NCBI GenBank assembly: GCA_947173955.1
Contig: CAMWHE010000024.1
Span: forward strand, 1 to 35,095
Direction of reading: 5' to 3'
Source of the DNA: an uncultured Bacteroidales bacterium
Lineage (GTDB): Bacteria; Bacteroidota; Bacteroidia; Bacteroidales; Muribaculaceae
Length of the DNA: 35,095 bases
Positions 23,482 to 32,666 of this stretch are shown here, piece after piece. The notes under the pieces were generated by a model. It saw only the letters and a list, made by a program, of their open reading frames with translations. It ran no database searches and was not told the DNA's origin. Made by a program: the position numbers and the translations under genes. Each line of letters begins with the position of its first letter. The first letter of the stretch is position 1.

Positions 23482-24612
23482 ATGAAATTCAACGTCTCAA
23501 GCAAAGCGCTCTATTCAGCCACTTCTGCTGTCAGCAAAGTGATCAACTCAAAAAACACGCTGACTATCCTCAACAATTTCCTGTTTGACCTATCGGAAAG
23601 CCAGCTGGCTATCACCGCATCCGATCTGGAAAATACGCTGACCGCCAATGTCGAAGTACAGAATGTAGAGGGCACAGGCAAATTTTGCGTAGACGCCCGC
23701 CGCGTTGTCGACCTGCTCAAGGAACTCCCAGATATGGGTATTACAGTCAAGATCGATGACGACACCCTAGCCATCGAGATCGAATATCCCGGCGGTAAAT
23801 TCAATTTCGTAGGTGTAAGCGGCAACGAGTATCCCCAGAATACCGAAGAGAATCCTGACGGCGTGCAGGTGGAATTTGACGCTCCTGTGGAAATGATCGT
23901 CAAGGGAATCGACAACACACTGTTTGCTGTCGGGAACGACGACCTTCGTCCCCCGATGATGGGTATCCTCTGGGATATCAAGACCGACGGCATCACATTC
24001 GTCGCCACCGATACACGTAAGCTGGTAAAATATCACACCACTATGACAGCTCCCGGCGTCGAATGCTCTTGCATCGTTCCTCTCAAGCCCTCGACGATCA
24101 TGAAAAACGTCTTTGCCAAGGACGAGAATGTGCATATCACCATTCAGCCCAAGAGCGCCACTCTCCGCTCCGACCGCTTCACATTCAACTGCCGCTTCAT
24201 CAAAGGCAATTTCCCTGATTACAACCGTGTAATTCCCACAGCCAACCCGTATGTGCTGACAGTCGACCGCCTCTCGCTGCTCAATGCCGTCAAGCGTGTG
24301 GGTGTATTCGTTGATCCCGGTCACGGCCTTGTGAAATTTAAGATCACGCCTACCGAGATCATTATGAAAGCACAGGACAACAACTTCTGTACCTCGGCCC
24401 GCGAGACTCTCCCCTGCGACTTCACCGGGCAGGAACTGGTAATCGGATTCTCCGCACCCTATCTTGTGGAAATCATCGGCACTCTTTCAACTCCCAATAT
24501 CGTCATCAAGCTCAGCGATCCGAGCCGTCCCGGAGTCTTCGTTCCCGAAGAGAACACACCCGACAGCGAGCTCCTTATGCTCCTCATGCCGATGACCGTT
24601 CAGGAATTCTAA
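23482..24612 (+). CDS. dnaN: DNA polymerase III beta subunit (sliding clamp)
   Basis: The ring-shaped clamp holds DNA polymerase III on DNA. The protein has 376 residues, normal for the family. The start MKFNVSSKALYSATSAVSKVINSKNT, given as residues 1-26, is the usual first strand and helix, followed by LTILNNFLFDL and ITASDLENTL. The end ELLMLLMPMTVQEF is the typical closing strand with the LMP(M)-type motif. It is the first gene of a nine-gene plus-strand run and has its own promoter. It is not next to dnaA here, which is common in this phylum. Confidence 0.97.
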   Translation: MKFNVSSKALYSATSAVSKVINSKNTLTILNNFLFDLSESQLAITASDLENTLTANVEVQNVEGTGKFCVDARRVVDLLKELPDMGITVKIDDDTLAIEIEYPGGKFNFVGVSGNEYPQNTEENPDGVQVEFDAPVEMIVKGIDNTLFAVGNDDLRPPMMGILWDIKTDGITFVATDTRKLVKYHTTMTAPGVECSCIVPLKPSTIMKNVFAKDENVHITIQPKSATLRSDRFTFNCRFIKGNFPDYNRVIPTANPYVLTVDRLSLLNAVKRVGVFVDPGHGLVKFKITPTEIIMKAQDNNFCTSARETLPCDFTGQELVIGFSAPYLVEIIGTLSTPNIVIKLSDPSRPGVFVPEENTPDSELLMLLMPMTVQEF

Positions 24613-24623
24613 TCCCGCGATAA

Positions 24624-25388
24624 ATGGAACTGAATCTCAAAAAGCCGATAGTCTTTTTTGACCTCGAGACTACCGGTACGAATATCACCCACGACCGCAT
24701 TGTGGAGATCTCCATCATCAAGGTGATGCCCAACGGTGAGGAGATGGAATATACATATCGCATCAATCCCGAAATGCCCATTCCGGCTGAAGCCACTGCC
24801 GTCCATCATATTACCGACGATGATGTCAGAAACGAACCGACTTTCAAGCAGCGCGCCAAAGAGTTAGCGAAGATTTTCATGGGTTGCGATATCGCGGGCT
24901 TCAACAGCAATCGTTTCGATATGCCCCTCCTGGCTGAAGAGTTTGACCGTGCCGACATCGATTTCGACTATACAAAGGCAAAATTCATCGACGTGCAGAC
25001 AATCTTCCACAAAAAGGAGCAGCGCACTCTGGTTGCCGCCTACAGATTCTACTGCAACAAGGATCTCGAAGGCGCCCACTCGGCCAATGCCGATACCCGC
25101 GCCACACTCGAAGTGCTGAAAGCGCAGCTCGACCGCTACTCCGATCTGCCCAACGATATCGAGGAGCTTGCGAAATACTCCTCCCCCAATCGCAATGTCG
25201 ACCTTCAGGGACGCATCATATACAATGACCAGGGTGTCGAGGTTATCAATTTCGGCAAATACAAGGGACGCCCCGTAGAGGAAGTGCTTCGCAGAGACCC
25301 AGGCTACTATGGCTGGATAAAGCAGGGCGATTTTTCCGGCGACACCAAACGCGTTTTCGACCGCATAAAGCTTAGAATGAGCAAATGA
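24624..25388 (+). CDS. DnaQ-like 3'-5' exonuclease (DEDDh) with ExoX-like C-terminal domain
   Basis: The protein has 254 residues. Exo I is FFDLETTGTNITHDRIVEI (about 11-29), Exo II is IAGFNSNRFDMPLL, and Exo III is AHSANADTRATLEVL, with His five residues before Asp, so DEDDh. The tail NFGKYKGRPVEEVLRRDPGYYGWIKQGDF (about 210-240) is like the ExoX C-terminal module. It may be the proofreading epsilon subunit or a stand-alone repair exonuclease; its place directly after dnaN suggests work with the replisome. The stop overlaps coaBC as ATGA. Confidence 0.92.
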   Translation: MELNLKKPIVFFDLETTGTNITHDRIVEISIIKVMPNGEEMEYTYRINPEMPIPAEATAVHHITDDDVRNEPTFKQRAKELAKIFMGCDIAGFNSNRFDMPLLAEEFDRADIDFDYTKAKFIDVQTIFHKKEQRTLVAAYRFYCNKDLEGAHSANADTRATLEVLKAQLDRYSDLPNDIEELAKYSSPNRNVDLQGRIIYNDQGVEVINFGKYKGRPVEEVLRRDPGYYGWIKQGDFSGDTKRVFDRIKLRMSK

Positions 25389-26602
25389 CAGCATTGAAAG
25401 GGAAACATATCGTACTGGGTATTACGGGCGGCATCGCAGCCTATAAGTCAGCCATCCTCGCACGCCTTTTCGTAAAGGCCGGCGCGGAGGTTCAGGTCGT
25501 CATGACCCCCGCCGCCCGCGAATTCATTACCCCCGTGACGATGTCCGCGCTGACAGGCAAATCGGTCATTACCGAATTTTTCTCGGCCAATACCGGCGAG
25601 TGGCATAGTCATGTCGACATAGGTCTGTGGGCTGATGCCATGGTGATCGCTCCGGCTACGGCCTCTACCATAGCTAAGATGGCTCACGGGGTGGCCGACA
25701 ATATGCTTGTCACGACCTACCTTTCGGCTAAAGCCCCGGTGTTCATTGCTCCGGCAATGGATCTGGATATGTTTGCCCATCCGTCCACGACGGCCAATCT
25801 GAAGACCCTCGCCTCCTACGGCAACCACATAATCGAGCCCGCAGCCGGCGAGCTGGCGAGCCACCTTGTCGGTAAAGGCCGCATGGAAGAGCCCGAAGCT
25901 ATCTTCAGCGTTATCGAGCGTTTCTTCGGCGACACCACCGAACTCGCTGGAAAGCGCGTCCTCATCACAGCCGGTCCGACCTACGAAAAGATTGACCCCG
26001 TACGATTCATAGGCAACTACTCGACCGGCAAGATGGGCTATGCGCTCGCCGATGCGGCCGCATCGCGCGGAGCCGATGTCACCATAGTGTCCGGCCCGGT
26101 GGATGTTACCCCCTCCCATCCCGGCGTAAAGGTCGTAAAGGTAGAGAGCGCGCGTCAAATGCTCGAAAAGTGCGAGGAACTTTTCGACTCCGCTTCGATA
26201 GCCATTTTCGCGGCAGCTGTCGCCGACTACGCGCCGGCCGAATGCGCCGACACTAAAATCAAGCGCGAACACTCCGAAGTCCCCACCCTGCGCCTTGTCA
26301 AGAATCCGGATATCGCAAAAACGCTTTCATCAGCAAAGCATCCCGGCCAGCTGACCATCGGATTCGCGCTGGAGACCGACAACGAACGTATCAACGCCGC
26401 TGAAAAGCTCGCATCCAAAAATCTCGACCTGATCGTGCTCAACTCCCTTCGGGACGCCGGAGCGGGCTTCGGAACCGACACCAACAAAGTCACCATACTC
26501 TCCCCTGCAGGCGTAGTTGCCGACATCCCACTCAAGTCCAAACGGGAAGTCGCTGCCGACATAATCAACGCAATCTTTAAGTATGATCCGTTTATTCACT
26601 AA
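25385..26602 (+). CDS. coaBC: bifunctional phosphopantothenoylcysteine decarboxylase / phosphopantothenate-cysteine ligase
   Basis: It carries out two steps of coenzyme A synthesis: ligation of cysteine to phosphopantothenate and decarboxylation. The protein has 405 residues. The N-terminal FMN-binding CoaC domain has GITGGIAAYKSA, WAxAMVIAPATAST and APAMDLDMFAHPST, including the active-site type of His in SHVDIGL (about 79). The C-terminal CoaB domain has ITAGPTYEKIDPVRFIGNYSTGKMG (about 195-220) and FAAAVADYAP. It is complete. It overlaps the next gene by 20 bp. Confidence 0.96.
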   Translation: MTALKGKHIVLGITGGIAAYKSAILARLFVKAGAEVQVVMTPAAREFITPVTMSALTGKSVITEFFSANTGEWHSHVDIGLWADAMVIAPATASTIAKMAHGVADNMLVTTYLSAKAPVFIAPAMDLDMFAHPSTTANLKTLASYGNHIIEPAAGELASHLVGKGRMEEPEAIFSVIERFFGDTTELAGKRVLITAGPTYEKIDPVRFIGNYSTGKMGYALADAAASRGADVTIVSGPVDVTPSHPGVKVVKVESARQMLEKCEELFDSASIAIFAAAVADYAPAECADTKIKREHSEVPTLRLVKNPDIAKTLSSAKHPGQLTIGFALETDNERINAAEKLASKNLDLIVLNSLRDAGAGFGTDTNKVTILSPAGVVADIPLKSKREVAADIINAIFKYDPFIH

Positions 26603-27500
26603 ACTGACTTTTATAATTCTGATAGCTCTCGCGCATGAACTGACTGCCGCTCAGGAACTCAACTGTCAGGTCGAATTCAATACCGACCAGATAGCCGGAT
26701 CCAACAAGAGCGTATTTGAGACTCTGCAGGAAGCTGTCACGGAATACATGAACACCACCAAATTCTCCAATGCACAGCTGAGCGCTACCGAACGGCTCGA
26801 CTGCCGTATGTTTTTCACTATCAAGGAGAACAACGACGGCCAGATGACAGGCGACCTCCAGGTACAGCTGACCCGGCCGGTCTATAACACCAACTACACC
26901 ACCAACTTAATCAACTTTAAAGACACAAAAATCGATTTTACCTATCAGGAAGGCGAACCGCTGACTTTTTCCGAGACTACAATGGAGAGTCAGCTGACGG
27001 CCATCCTCAACTTTTATGCCTACCTTTTCCTCGCCATCGATTTCGACTCATTCTCGCCCCGTGGCGGACAGCCGTTCTTCGACCGCCTTTCGATGATCGT
27101 GCAGATGGGTCAGTCCTCGGGCGAATCTGGATGGAAAGCGTTTGAAGACTCAAAAAACCGAAGTGCCATCCTTGCCGCATATACCGACGCCTCGACCCAG
27201 GGACTGCGCGACATGATTTACGCCTACCACCGTACCGGTCTCGACGAAATGGCGACAGCGCCGGATAAAGGACGACAGAATATAACCAAGTCGCTTGAGG
27301 CTCTGACCTCTGTCTATAATGCCAACCCGATGTCGGTAGGCCTCTCTATGTTCAAAGATTCTAAAATAGACGAACTCGTCAATATTTACTCCGAAGCACC
27401 TGCCAATGAGCGTACAGACGTCTACGACCTGCTCTACCCTATTTTTCCGACGGAAACCAAGCAGCTCGACGCGATAAAGGCAGGCAAGCAAAAGAGATAA
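26583..27500 (+). CDS. DUF4835 family protein (PorD-like), exported
   Basis: The protein has 305 residues and a signal peptide, MIRLFTKLTFIILIALAHELTAAQ. ELNCQVEFNTDQI at the mature start, FFTIKENNDGQMTGDLQVQLTRPVYN and SPRGGQPFFDRL match my memory of the DUF4835 family, found only in Bacteroidetes and often named PorD in type IX secretion. No other secretion gene is visible here, so the link to that system is family knowledge, not seen. It sits between coaBC and recN, a gene order I believe is common in the phylum. Confidence 0.85.
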   Translation: MIRLFTKLTFIILIALAHELTAAQELNCQVEFNTDQIAGSNKSVFETLQEAVTEYMNTTKFSNAQLSATERLDCRMFFTIKENNDGQMTGDLQVQLTRPVYNTNYTTNLINFKDTKIDFTYQEGEPLTFSETTMESQLTAILNFYAYLFLAIDFDSFSPRGGQPFFDRLSMIVQMGQSSGESGWKAFEDSKNRSAILAAYTDASTQGLRDMIYAYHRTGLDEMATAPDKGRQNITKSLEALTSVYNANPMSVGLSMFKDSKIDELVNIYSEAPANERTDVYDLLYPIFPTETKQLDAIKAGKQKR

Positions 27501-27507
27501 TGGAGAT

Positions 27508-29172
27508 ATGATCGAAACACTTCATATATCAAATTACGCACTGATCGACCGTATTGATATCGCGTTCGCTCCCGGATTCAACGTAATTACCGGTGAGACA
27601 GGAGCCGGCAAATCAATCATACTGGGGGCGTTAGCGATGCTGCTCGGCGGTCGTGCCGATACGAAAGCGGTTCGGCAGTCGGATGCCAAATCTGTGATCG
27701 AAGCCACTTTCAGAGTGACAGGCTACGAAGCCCCGGCCGCATTCTGCCGTCAGAATGACATCGAATGGGATACGGACGAGTGCATACTCCGTCGGGAGAT
27801 CCTTCCGTCGGGACGCTCGCGGGCATTTATCAACGACACACCCGTCACCCTGACTATTCTGCAATCGGTCGCCACGATGCTCGTCGACCTCCACTCCCAG
27901 CATCAGAATCTGCTGCTTGCCTCCCCTCCCTATCAGCTGCAGGTCATTGACTCAATTGCCGCCAACGCGACAGAGCGGGCGGAATACACATTATTATATA
28001 ATGAGTATCGCGCGGCTCTTCACCGCTACAAAGTGGCCAAACGAGAGATTGCCAACGGACGTGCCGATGAGGAATACAACCGCTTTCAGCTCACCCGCCT
28101 TCAGGAGCTCAATCTGATAGCCGGGGAGCAGGAAGAACTCGAACGCGACCGCGAGCTGATGGCCAATCTCACTCAGGTCACTGACGCGCTGAAAGATGTG
28201 ACCGAAGCAATGTCGGAAGGCACCCCTTCGGTGCTGTCACTGCTGAAGATTGTAGAAAATCGCGCCGCCGAGCTTACTGACTTCATCGAAGACGCACCAC
28301 AGCTTCTGGAGCGCATCGAAGCTCTGCGAATTGAGGCTCAGGATATTGCCGACACATATAGCGCCGTCAGCCGCGACATCAATGCTGATCCAGCCAGGCT
28401 GCAGGAGATTGAAGAAAGACTCAACGACATCTACGACTTGGAGCGTAAGCACAAAGTCGACAGTGTGGAGCAACTGATAGCCATACGCGACAACCTCGCC
28501 GCGTCGCTTCTGAACATCGAGAATTCCGACGACTACCTCCATCAGCTCGAAGACACTGCCCGCAGGGCAAAGAAAGCAGCTCTCGAGGCCGCACGCCGGA
28601 TATCGGCACGCCGTCAGGAAGTGGCCGCGCAGTTTGCCGAGACCCTGAAAGAGCGTGCGTTGCCGTTAGGCATGAAAAACCTGCGTTGCCAGATCGTTGT
28701 CTCGCAGGGCGAACTGACCCCCGACGGTATCGACACCGTGGAATTTCTCTTCGCCTTCAACAAGAATCAGCCACTGATGCCCGTAGGCGGCACTGCTTCC
28801 GGTGGCGAGATTTCGCGACTGATGCTTTCGCTGAAATCCATCATCGCCGACAAGATGCAGCTGCCGTCGATCATATTTGACGAAGTGGATACCGGCGTAT
28901 CGGGCGACATAGCCGCACGGATGGGTCGGATGATGAAGTCAATTGCAGAGAATATTCAGGTAATCGCCATCACCCACCTGCCGCAGGTAGCCGCCATGGC
29001 CTCCACACAGTTCAGAGTATACAAAGAAGACTCCGAGACATCAACCAATACACGCATTACCGTGCTTACCCCTGAACAGCGCATCGAGCAGATAGCCACC
29101 ATGCTCAGCGGCGACAAAGTAGACGAAGCCGCCCGCCAGAATGCACGTTCGCTGCTTAATCCACAAAACTAA
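27508..29172 (+). CDS. recN: DNA repair protein RecN
   Basis: It is an SMC-like ATPase that holds broken DNA ends together during repair. The protein has 554 residues. The N-terminal half-ATPase begins MIETLHISNYALIDRIDI, with Walker A GETGAGKSII (about 29-38). The middle part (about 160-400) is rich in Glu, Arg and Leu and forms the coiled-coil arms. The C-terminal half has GGTASGGEISRLMLSLK (signature), FDEVDTGVSGDIAARMG (Walker B) and QVIAITHLPQVAAMA. It is complete. It begins 7 bp after the DUF4835 gene. Confidence 0.97.
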   Translation: MIETLHISNYALIDRIDIAFAPGFNVITGETGAGKSIILGALAMLLGGRADTKAVRQSDAKSVIEATFRVTGYEAPAAFCRQNDIEWDTDECILRREILPSGRSRAFINDTPVTLTILQSVATMLVDLHSQHQNLLLASPPYQLQVIDSIAANATERAEYTLLYNEYRAALHRYKVAKREIANGRADEEYNRFQLTRLQELNLIAGEQEELERDRELMANLTQVTDALKDVTEAMSEGTPSVLSLLKIVENRAAELTDFIEDAPQLLERIEALRIEAQDIADTYSAVSRDINADPARLQEIEERLNDIYDLERKHKVDSVEQLIAIRDNLAASLLNIENSDDYLHQLEDTARRAKKAALEAARRISARRQEVAAQFAETLKERALPLGMKNLRCQIVVSQGELTPDGIDTVEFLFAFNKNQPLMPVGGTASGGEISRLMLSLKSIIADKMQLPSIIFDEVDTGVSGDIAARMGRMMKSIAENIQVIAITHLPQVAAMASTQFRVYKEDSETSTNTRITVLTPEQRIEQIATMLSGDKVDEAARQNARSLLNPQN

Positions 29173-29181
29173 CTCATACCG

Positions 29182-29937
29182 ATGGAACCATCCGACTACA
29201 TATTTGGACTCCGCGCCATCATCGAAGCGATCGATGCCGGAAAAGAAATCGACAAAATATTTCTTAAAAAAGATCTTTCGGGCGAGCTTGCCTCTGAACT
29301 GATTGATAAAATCCGTCAGGCACGCATCCCCGTGCAGCGCGTTCCCATAGAGCGCATCAACCGCATAACCCGCAAGAATCATCAGGGTGCGGTCGCCCTG
29401 CTCTCAGCCATTACATACCATAAGCTGGAGCATATCGTCCCTCAGCTCTATGAGGAGGGTCTGTTGCCCTTTATCGTAGTGCTCGACGGCATTACCGACG
29501 TAAGAAATTTCGGTGCCATAGCCCGTACCTGCGAGTGTGCCGGAGTCGACGCCATCGTCATCCCCGAGCATGGAAGCGTCAGCGTAGGCGGTGATGCCAT
29601 CAAGACCTCAGCCGGCGCCCTCCATCATCTGCCCGTCTGCCGCGAACGCTCGATCCGTGGAGCCGTCCGCTTCCTTCGCGAGAACGGATATCAGGTCGTG
29701 GCAGCCTCCGAAAAGGCTGAGATCAACTACACGCAGGCCGACTTCACGACACCCGTCGCCATTGTCATGGGATCGGAAGACGTCGGCATCGATCCGGAAG
29801 TCATCAGGCAGTGCGATACGTTTGTCGCGATACCACAGTTCGGTAAAATAGGCTCTCTCAACGTCTCCGTCGCTGCCGGAGTGATGATGTATGAGGTAGT
29901 CCGCCAACGACTTAACGCCAACATGGAAATCATATAG
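29182..29937 (+). CDS. rlmB: 23S rRNA (guanosine-2'-O)-methyltransferase RlmB, TrmH/SPOUT family
   Basis: It methylates the ribose of a guanosine in 23S rRNA using SAM. The protein has 251 residues. The N-terminal RNA-binding part starts with YIFGLRAIIEAIDAG and holds NHQGAVALLSAI. The SPOUT knot domain has VVLDGITDVRNFGAIARTCECAGVDAI (motif 1), IVMGSEDVGI (motif 2) and IPQFGKIGSLNVSVAAGVMMYE (motif 3). All three knot motifs are intact. The gene starts 9 bp after recN. Confidence 0.93.
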   Translation: MEPSDYIFGLRAIIEAIDAGKEIDKIFLKKDLSGELASELIDKIRQARIPVQRVPIERINRITRKNHQGAVALLSAITYHKLEHIVPQLYEEGLLPFIVVLDGITDVRNFGAIARTCECAGVDAIVIPEHGSVSVGGDAIKTSAGALHHLPVCRERSIRGAVRFLRENGYQVVAASEKAEINYTQADFTTPVAIVMGSEDVGIDPEVIRQCDTFVAIPQFGKIGSLNVSVAAGVMMYEVVRQRLNANMEII

Positions 29938-29968
29938 CTAACTTTCATCCAATCATTATAACATACTT

Positions 29969-31165
29969 ATGTCAACCACAATCGGTACACCCCTCTCCCC
30001 CGTCGCCTGCAAGGCAATGCTGCTCGGAAGCGGCGAATTAGGTAAAGAAGTAGCTCTCGAACTGCAGCGCTTCGGCGTTGAAGTCATAGCCTGCGACAAG
30101 TATCCTGACGCACCTGCAATGCAGGTAGCCCATCGCAGCTACGTCTTCAATATGCTTGATCCCGTCGAGCTGCGCAGAGTAATCGAGCTTGAAAAGCCGG
30201 ACCATATCATTCCTGAAGTCGAGGCTATCGCTACCCCCATACTCGTCGAACTGGAAAAGGAAGGCTACAATGTCACACCGACAGCGCGTGCGGCGTGGCT
30301 GACTATGAACCGCGAAGGAATCCGCCGCCTCGCTGCCGAGGAGCTCGGAGTCAAGACCTCTCCCTACCGCTTCGCCTCCACTCGCGAGGAATTTGACGAG
30401 GCAATCAAGGAAATCGGCATCCCCTGCGTGGTCAAACCGATCATGAGCTCATCCGGTCACGGACAGAGCACAGTGAAAAAGGCTGAGGATATCGATGCAG
30501 CCTGGCGTGAGGCTCAGGAAGGCGGACGCGCCGGAGCCGGCCGCGTCATAGTCGAGGGATTCGTCGATTTTGATTATGAGATCACACTCCTGACCGTACG
30601 CAGTTCTTCGGGTACGACCTACTGCGAGCCTGTCGGCCATATTCAGGTCAACGGTGACTACCGTTATTCATGGCAGCCTCAGCCTATGAGCCCCGTGGCA
30701 CTCGCCAAAGCTCAGGAAATAGCCAAAAAGGTGACTGACGCACTCGGTGGCTACGGTATATTCGGCGTCGAACTGTTTATTAAAGGCGACGAAGTCATAT
30801 TCAGCGAAGTATCTCCCCGCCCGCATGACACAGGTATGGTCACGATGATATCTCAGGATATGAGCGAGTTTGCGCTCCATGCGCGCGCCGTACTCGGTCT
30901 CCCCGTACCCGCTATCCGCTTCTACGGTCCGTCGGCTTCACGCGCTGTAGTAGTCGAAGGCGACACCAACCGACTGCTTCTCGGCAATATCGACGCTGTG
31001 CTTTCTGAGCCCGGCGTCCAGATGCGAATCTTCGGCAAGCCCGAGATCAAAGGACACCGCCGCATGGCTGTCATCCTTGCCACTGACGACACCGTAGAAC
31101 TGGCTCGCGAAAAAGCCGACCGCGCATACGCAAAGCTGTCAGCAGAAACCCTCCCCCGCGAATAA
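29969..31165 (+). CDS. purT: formate-dependent phosphoribosylglycinamide formyltransferase
   Basis: It converts GAR to FGAR in purine synthesis using formate and ATP. The protein has 398 residues, normal for PurT. Visible are [20 protein letters not shown] (about 18-37), the ATP-grasp region [19 protein letters not shown] (about 153-171), [17 protein letters not shown] and [16 protein letters not shown], which carries metal ligands. It sits 31 bp after rlmB. Use of formate fits an anaerobe. Confidence 0.96.
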   Translation: MSTTIGTPLSPVACKAMLLGSGELGKEVALELQRFGVEVIACDKYPDAPAMQVAHRSYVFNMLDPVELRRVIELEKPDHIIPEVEAIATPILVELEKEGYNVTPTARAAWLTMNREGIRRLAAEELGVKTSPYRFASTREEFDEAIKEIGIPCVVKPIMSSSGHGQSTVKKAEDIDAAWREAQEGGRAGAGRVIVEGFVDFDYEITLLTVRSSSGTTYCEPVGHIQVNGDYRYSWQPQPMSPVALAKAQEIAKKVTDALGGYGIFGVELFIKGDEVIFSEVSPRPHDTGMVTMISQDMSEFALHARAVLGLPVPAIRFYGPSASRAVVVEGDTNRLLLGNIDAVLSEPGVQMRIFGKPEIKGHRRMAVILATDDTVELAREKADRAYAKLSAETLPRE

Positions 31166-31192
31166 GTAACTATTGAAATTTAATACTTACTG

Positions 31193-32662
31193 ATGCTCAA
31201 AATCATACGCAGAGTCTTAGCTGCTATCTTTCTGCTCGGTATCACGCTGCTGTTCCTTGACTTCACGGGAGCCTCTTATGCGTGGTTCAGCTGGATGGCG
31301 CGGCTCCAGTTCTTTCCCGCCGTCTTAAGCGGAAGTCTTGTAGTTGTAGCCGCGATAATCCTTCTTACCCTTCTATTCGGTCGACTTTACTGTTCCATAA
31401 TATGCCCTCTCGGCGTATGGCAGGACGGCATCGCTCTGATCGGAAAAAAGGTCAGACGCAACCGCTACAGATGGTCGCCGGCCAAGACATGTCTGCGTTG
31501 GGCATCGCTGGGATTGTTCATCCTTGCATTCATTCTGGGCATAAGCCTTGTAGTCTGCATCTTGGCTCCATATAGCTCGTATGGCCGCATGGTAGCGTCC
31601 ATTCTCACGCCGGCCGTCCGCTATGTCAATAATCTGATTGCATCCGCTACAGACTCCTCTCTTGTCTACCATCGCGACGTGTGGTTCAAGACAGGCGCAG
31701 TATTCTTCATTTCGCTGGGATCACTCATCCTTATCGGCACTCTCGCCTGGCGCAACGGACGCACCTGGTGCAACACGGTCTGCCCCGTCGGAACTGTACT
31801 GGGCTTTCTGTCCCGCTTTTCACTTCTGAAAATCAGCATCGACACTGACAAATGCGTCAACTGCGGCCTCTGCGCCCGCAACTGCAAGGCCGGATGCATC
31901 GATTTCAAGAATCATGCGATCGACTATTCGCGCTGTGTAGCCTGCATGGACTGTATAGGAAAATGCTCGACACACGCGATATCCTACGGAACAGTCCGCC
32001 CTGTAAAAGCCCGAAAGGCTGAATCGGGAAGCACTGACGCCGGACGGCGCTCCTTCATGACCGCCACAGCCGTTATTGCCACCGCGACGGCGCTTGAGGC
32101 CAAAAAGAAAGTGGATGGCGGACTGGCTGTCATCGAGGACAAAAAGATTCCGGCTCGCAGTTGCGGGATTGTTCCTCCCGGAGCTGAGAGCATTAAGAAT
32201 GTCAGCCGCCACTGCACGGCCTGTCAGCTCTGCATCACGGCATGTCCCAATCAGGTACTCCGCCCGTCGGCATCCGTCGACAGCCTGATGCAGCCCCGCT
32301 CAAGCTTCGAGCGCGGATACTGCCGTCCGGAGTGTACACGCTGCTCCCATGTCTGCCCCACAGGAGCCATCCGGCCTATTACACCGGCAGAAAAGACCAC
32401 GATCTCCGTAGGACACGCAGTATGGATCCGTGACAACTGTATTCCTGTGACCGAAGGCCATAACTGCACAGCCTGCGAACGTCATTGCCCCACAGAAGCC
32501 ATCACCCGCGTACCGCTCGATCCGTCTGATCCGCAATCCGTACTCGTTCCTGTCGTGGATCCATCCCGTTGCATCGGTTGCGGTGCGTGCGAATACTACT
32601 GCCCCGCCCGGCCGCTCGCAGCCATGTATATCGAAGGAAACTCACGCCACATAACACTCTGA
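31193..32662 (+). CDS. NapH-like membrane ferredoxin fused to NapG-like polyferredoxin
   Basis: The protein has 489 residues. The first 200 hold about four membrane spans and two NapH-type Cys motifs, CSIICPLGVWQD (about 68) and CNTVCPVGTVLG (about 194). Two [4Fe-4S] motifs follow, CVNCGLCARNC (about 222) and CVACMDCIGKC (about 247). At about 283 a twin-arginine-like segment, GRRSFMTATAVIATATALEA, begins a second half with four more clusters: CTACQLCITACP, CRPECTRCSHVCP, CTACERHCP and CIGCGACEYYCP. Order and content equal NapH followed by NapG in one chain. It probably carries electrons across the inner membrane. No nap reductase is nearby; the next gene is the likely partner, 4 bp away. Confidence 0.85.
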   Translation: MLKIIRRVLAAIFLLGITLLFLDFTGASYAWFSWMARLQFFPAVLSGSLVVVAAIILLTLLFGRLYCSIICPLGVWQDGIALIGKKVRRNRYRWSPAKTCLRWASLGLFILAFILGISLVVCILAPYSSYGRMVASILTPAVRYVNNLIASATDSSLVYHRDVWFKTGAVFFISLGSLILIGTLAWRNGRTWCNTVCPVGTVLGFLSRFSLLKISIDTDKCVNCGLCARNCKAGCIDFKNHAIDYSRCVACMDCIGKCSTHAISYGTVRPVKARKAESGSTDAGRRSFMTATAVIATATALEAKKKVDGGLAVIEDKKIPARSCGIVPPGAESIKNVSRHCTACQLCITACPNQVLRPSASVDSLMQPRSSFERGYCRPECTRCSHVCPTGAIRPITPAEKTTISVGHAVWIRDNCIPVTEGHNCTACERHCPTEAITRVPLDPSDPQSVLVPVVDPSRCIGCGACEYYCPARPLAAMYIEGNSRHITL

Positions 32663-32666
32663 CGCC

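Noticed and set aside
25448-26272. 274-codon minus-strand frame inside coaBC
   Set aside because: It is a GC-driven shadow of a clear, complete gene.
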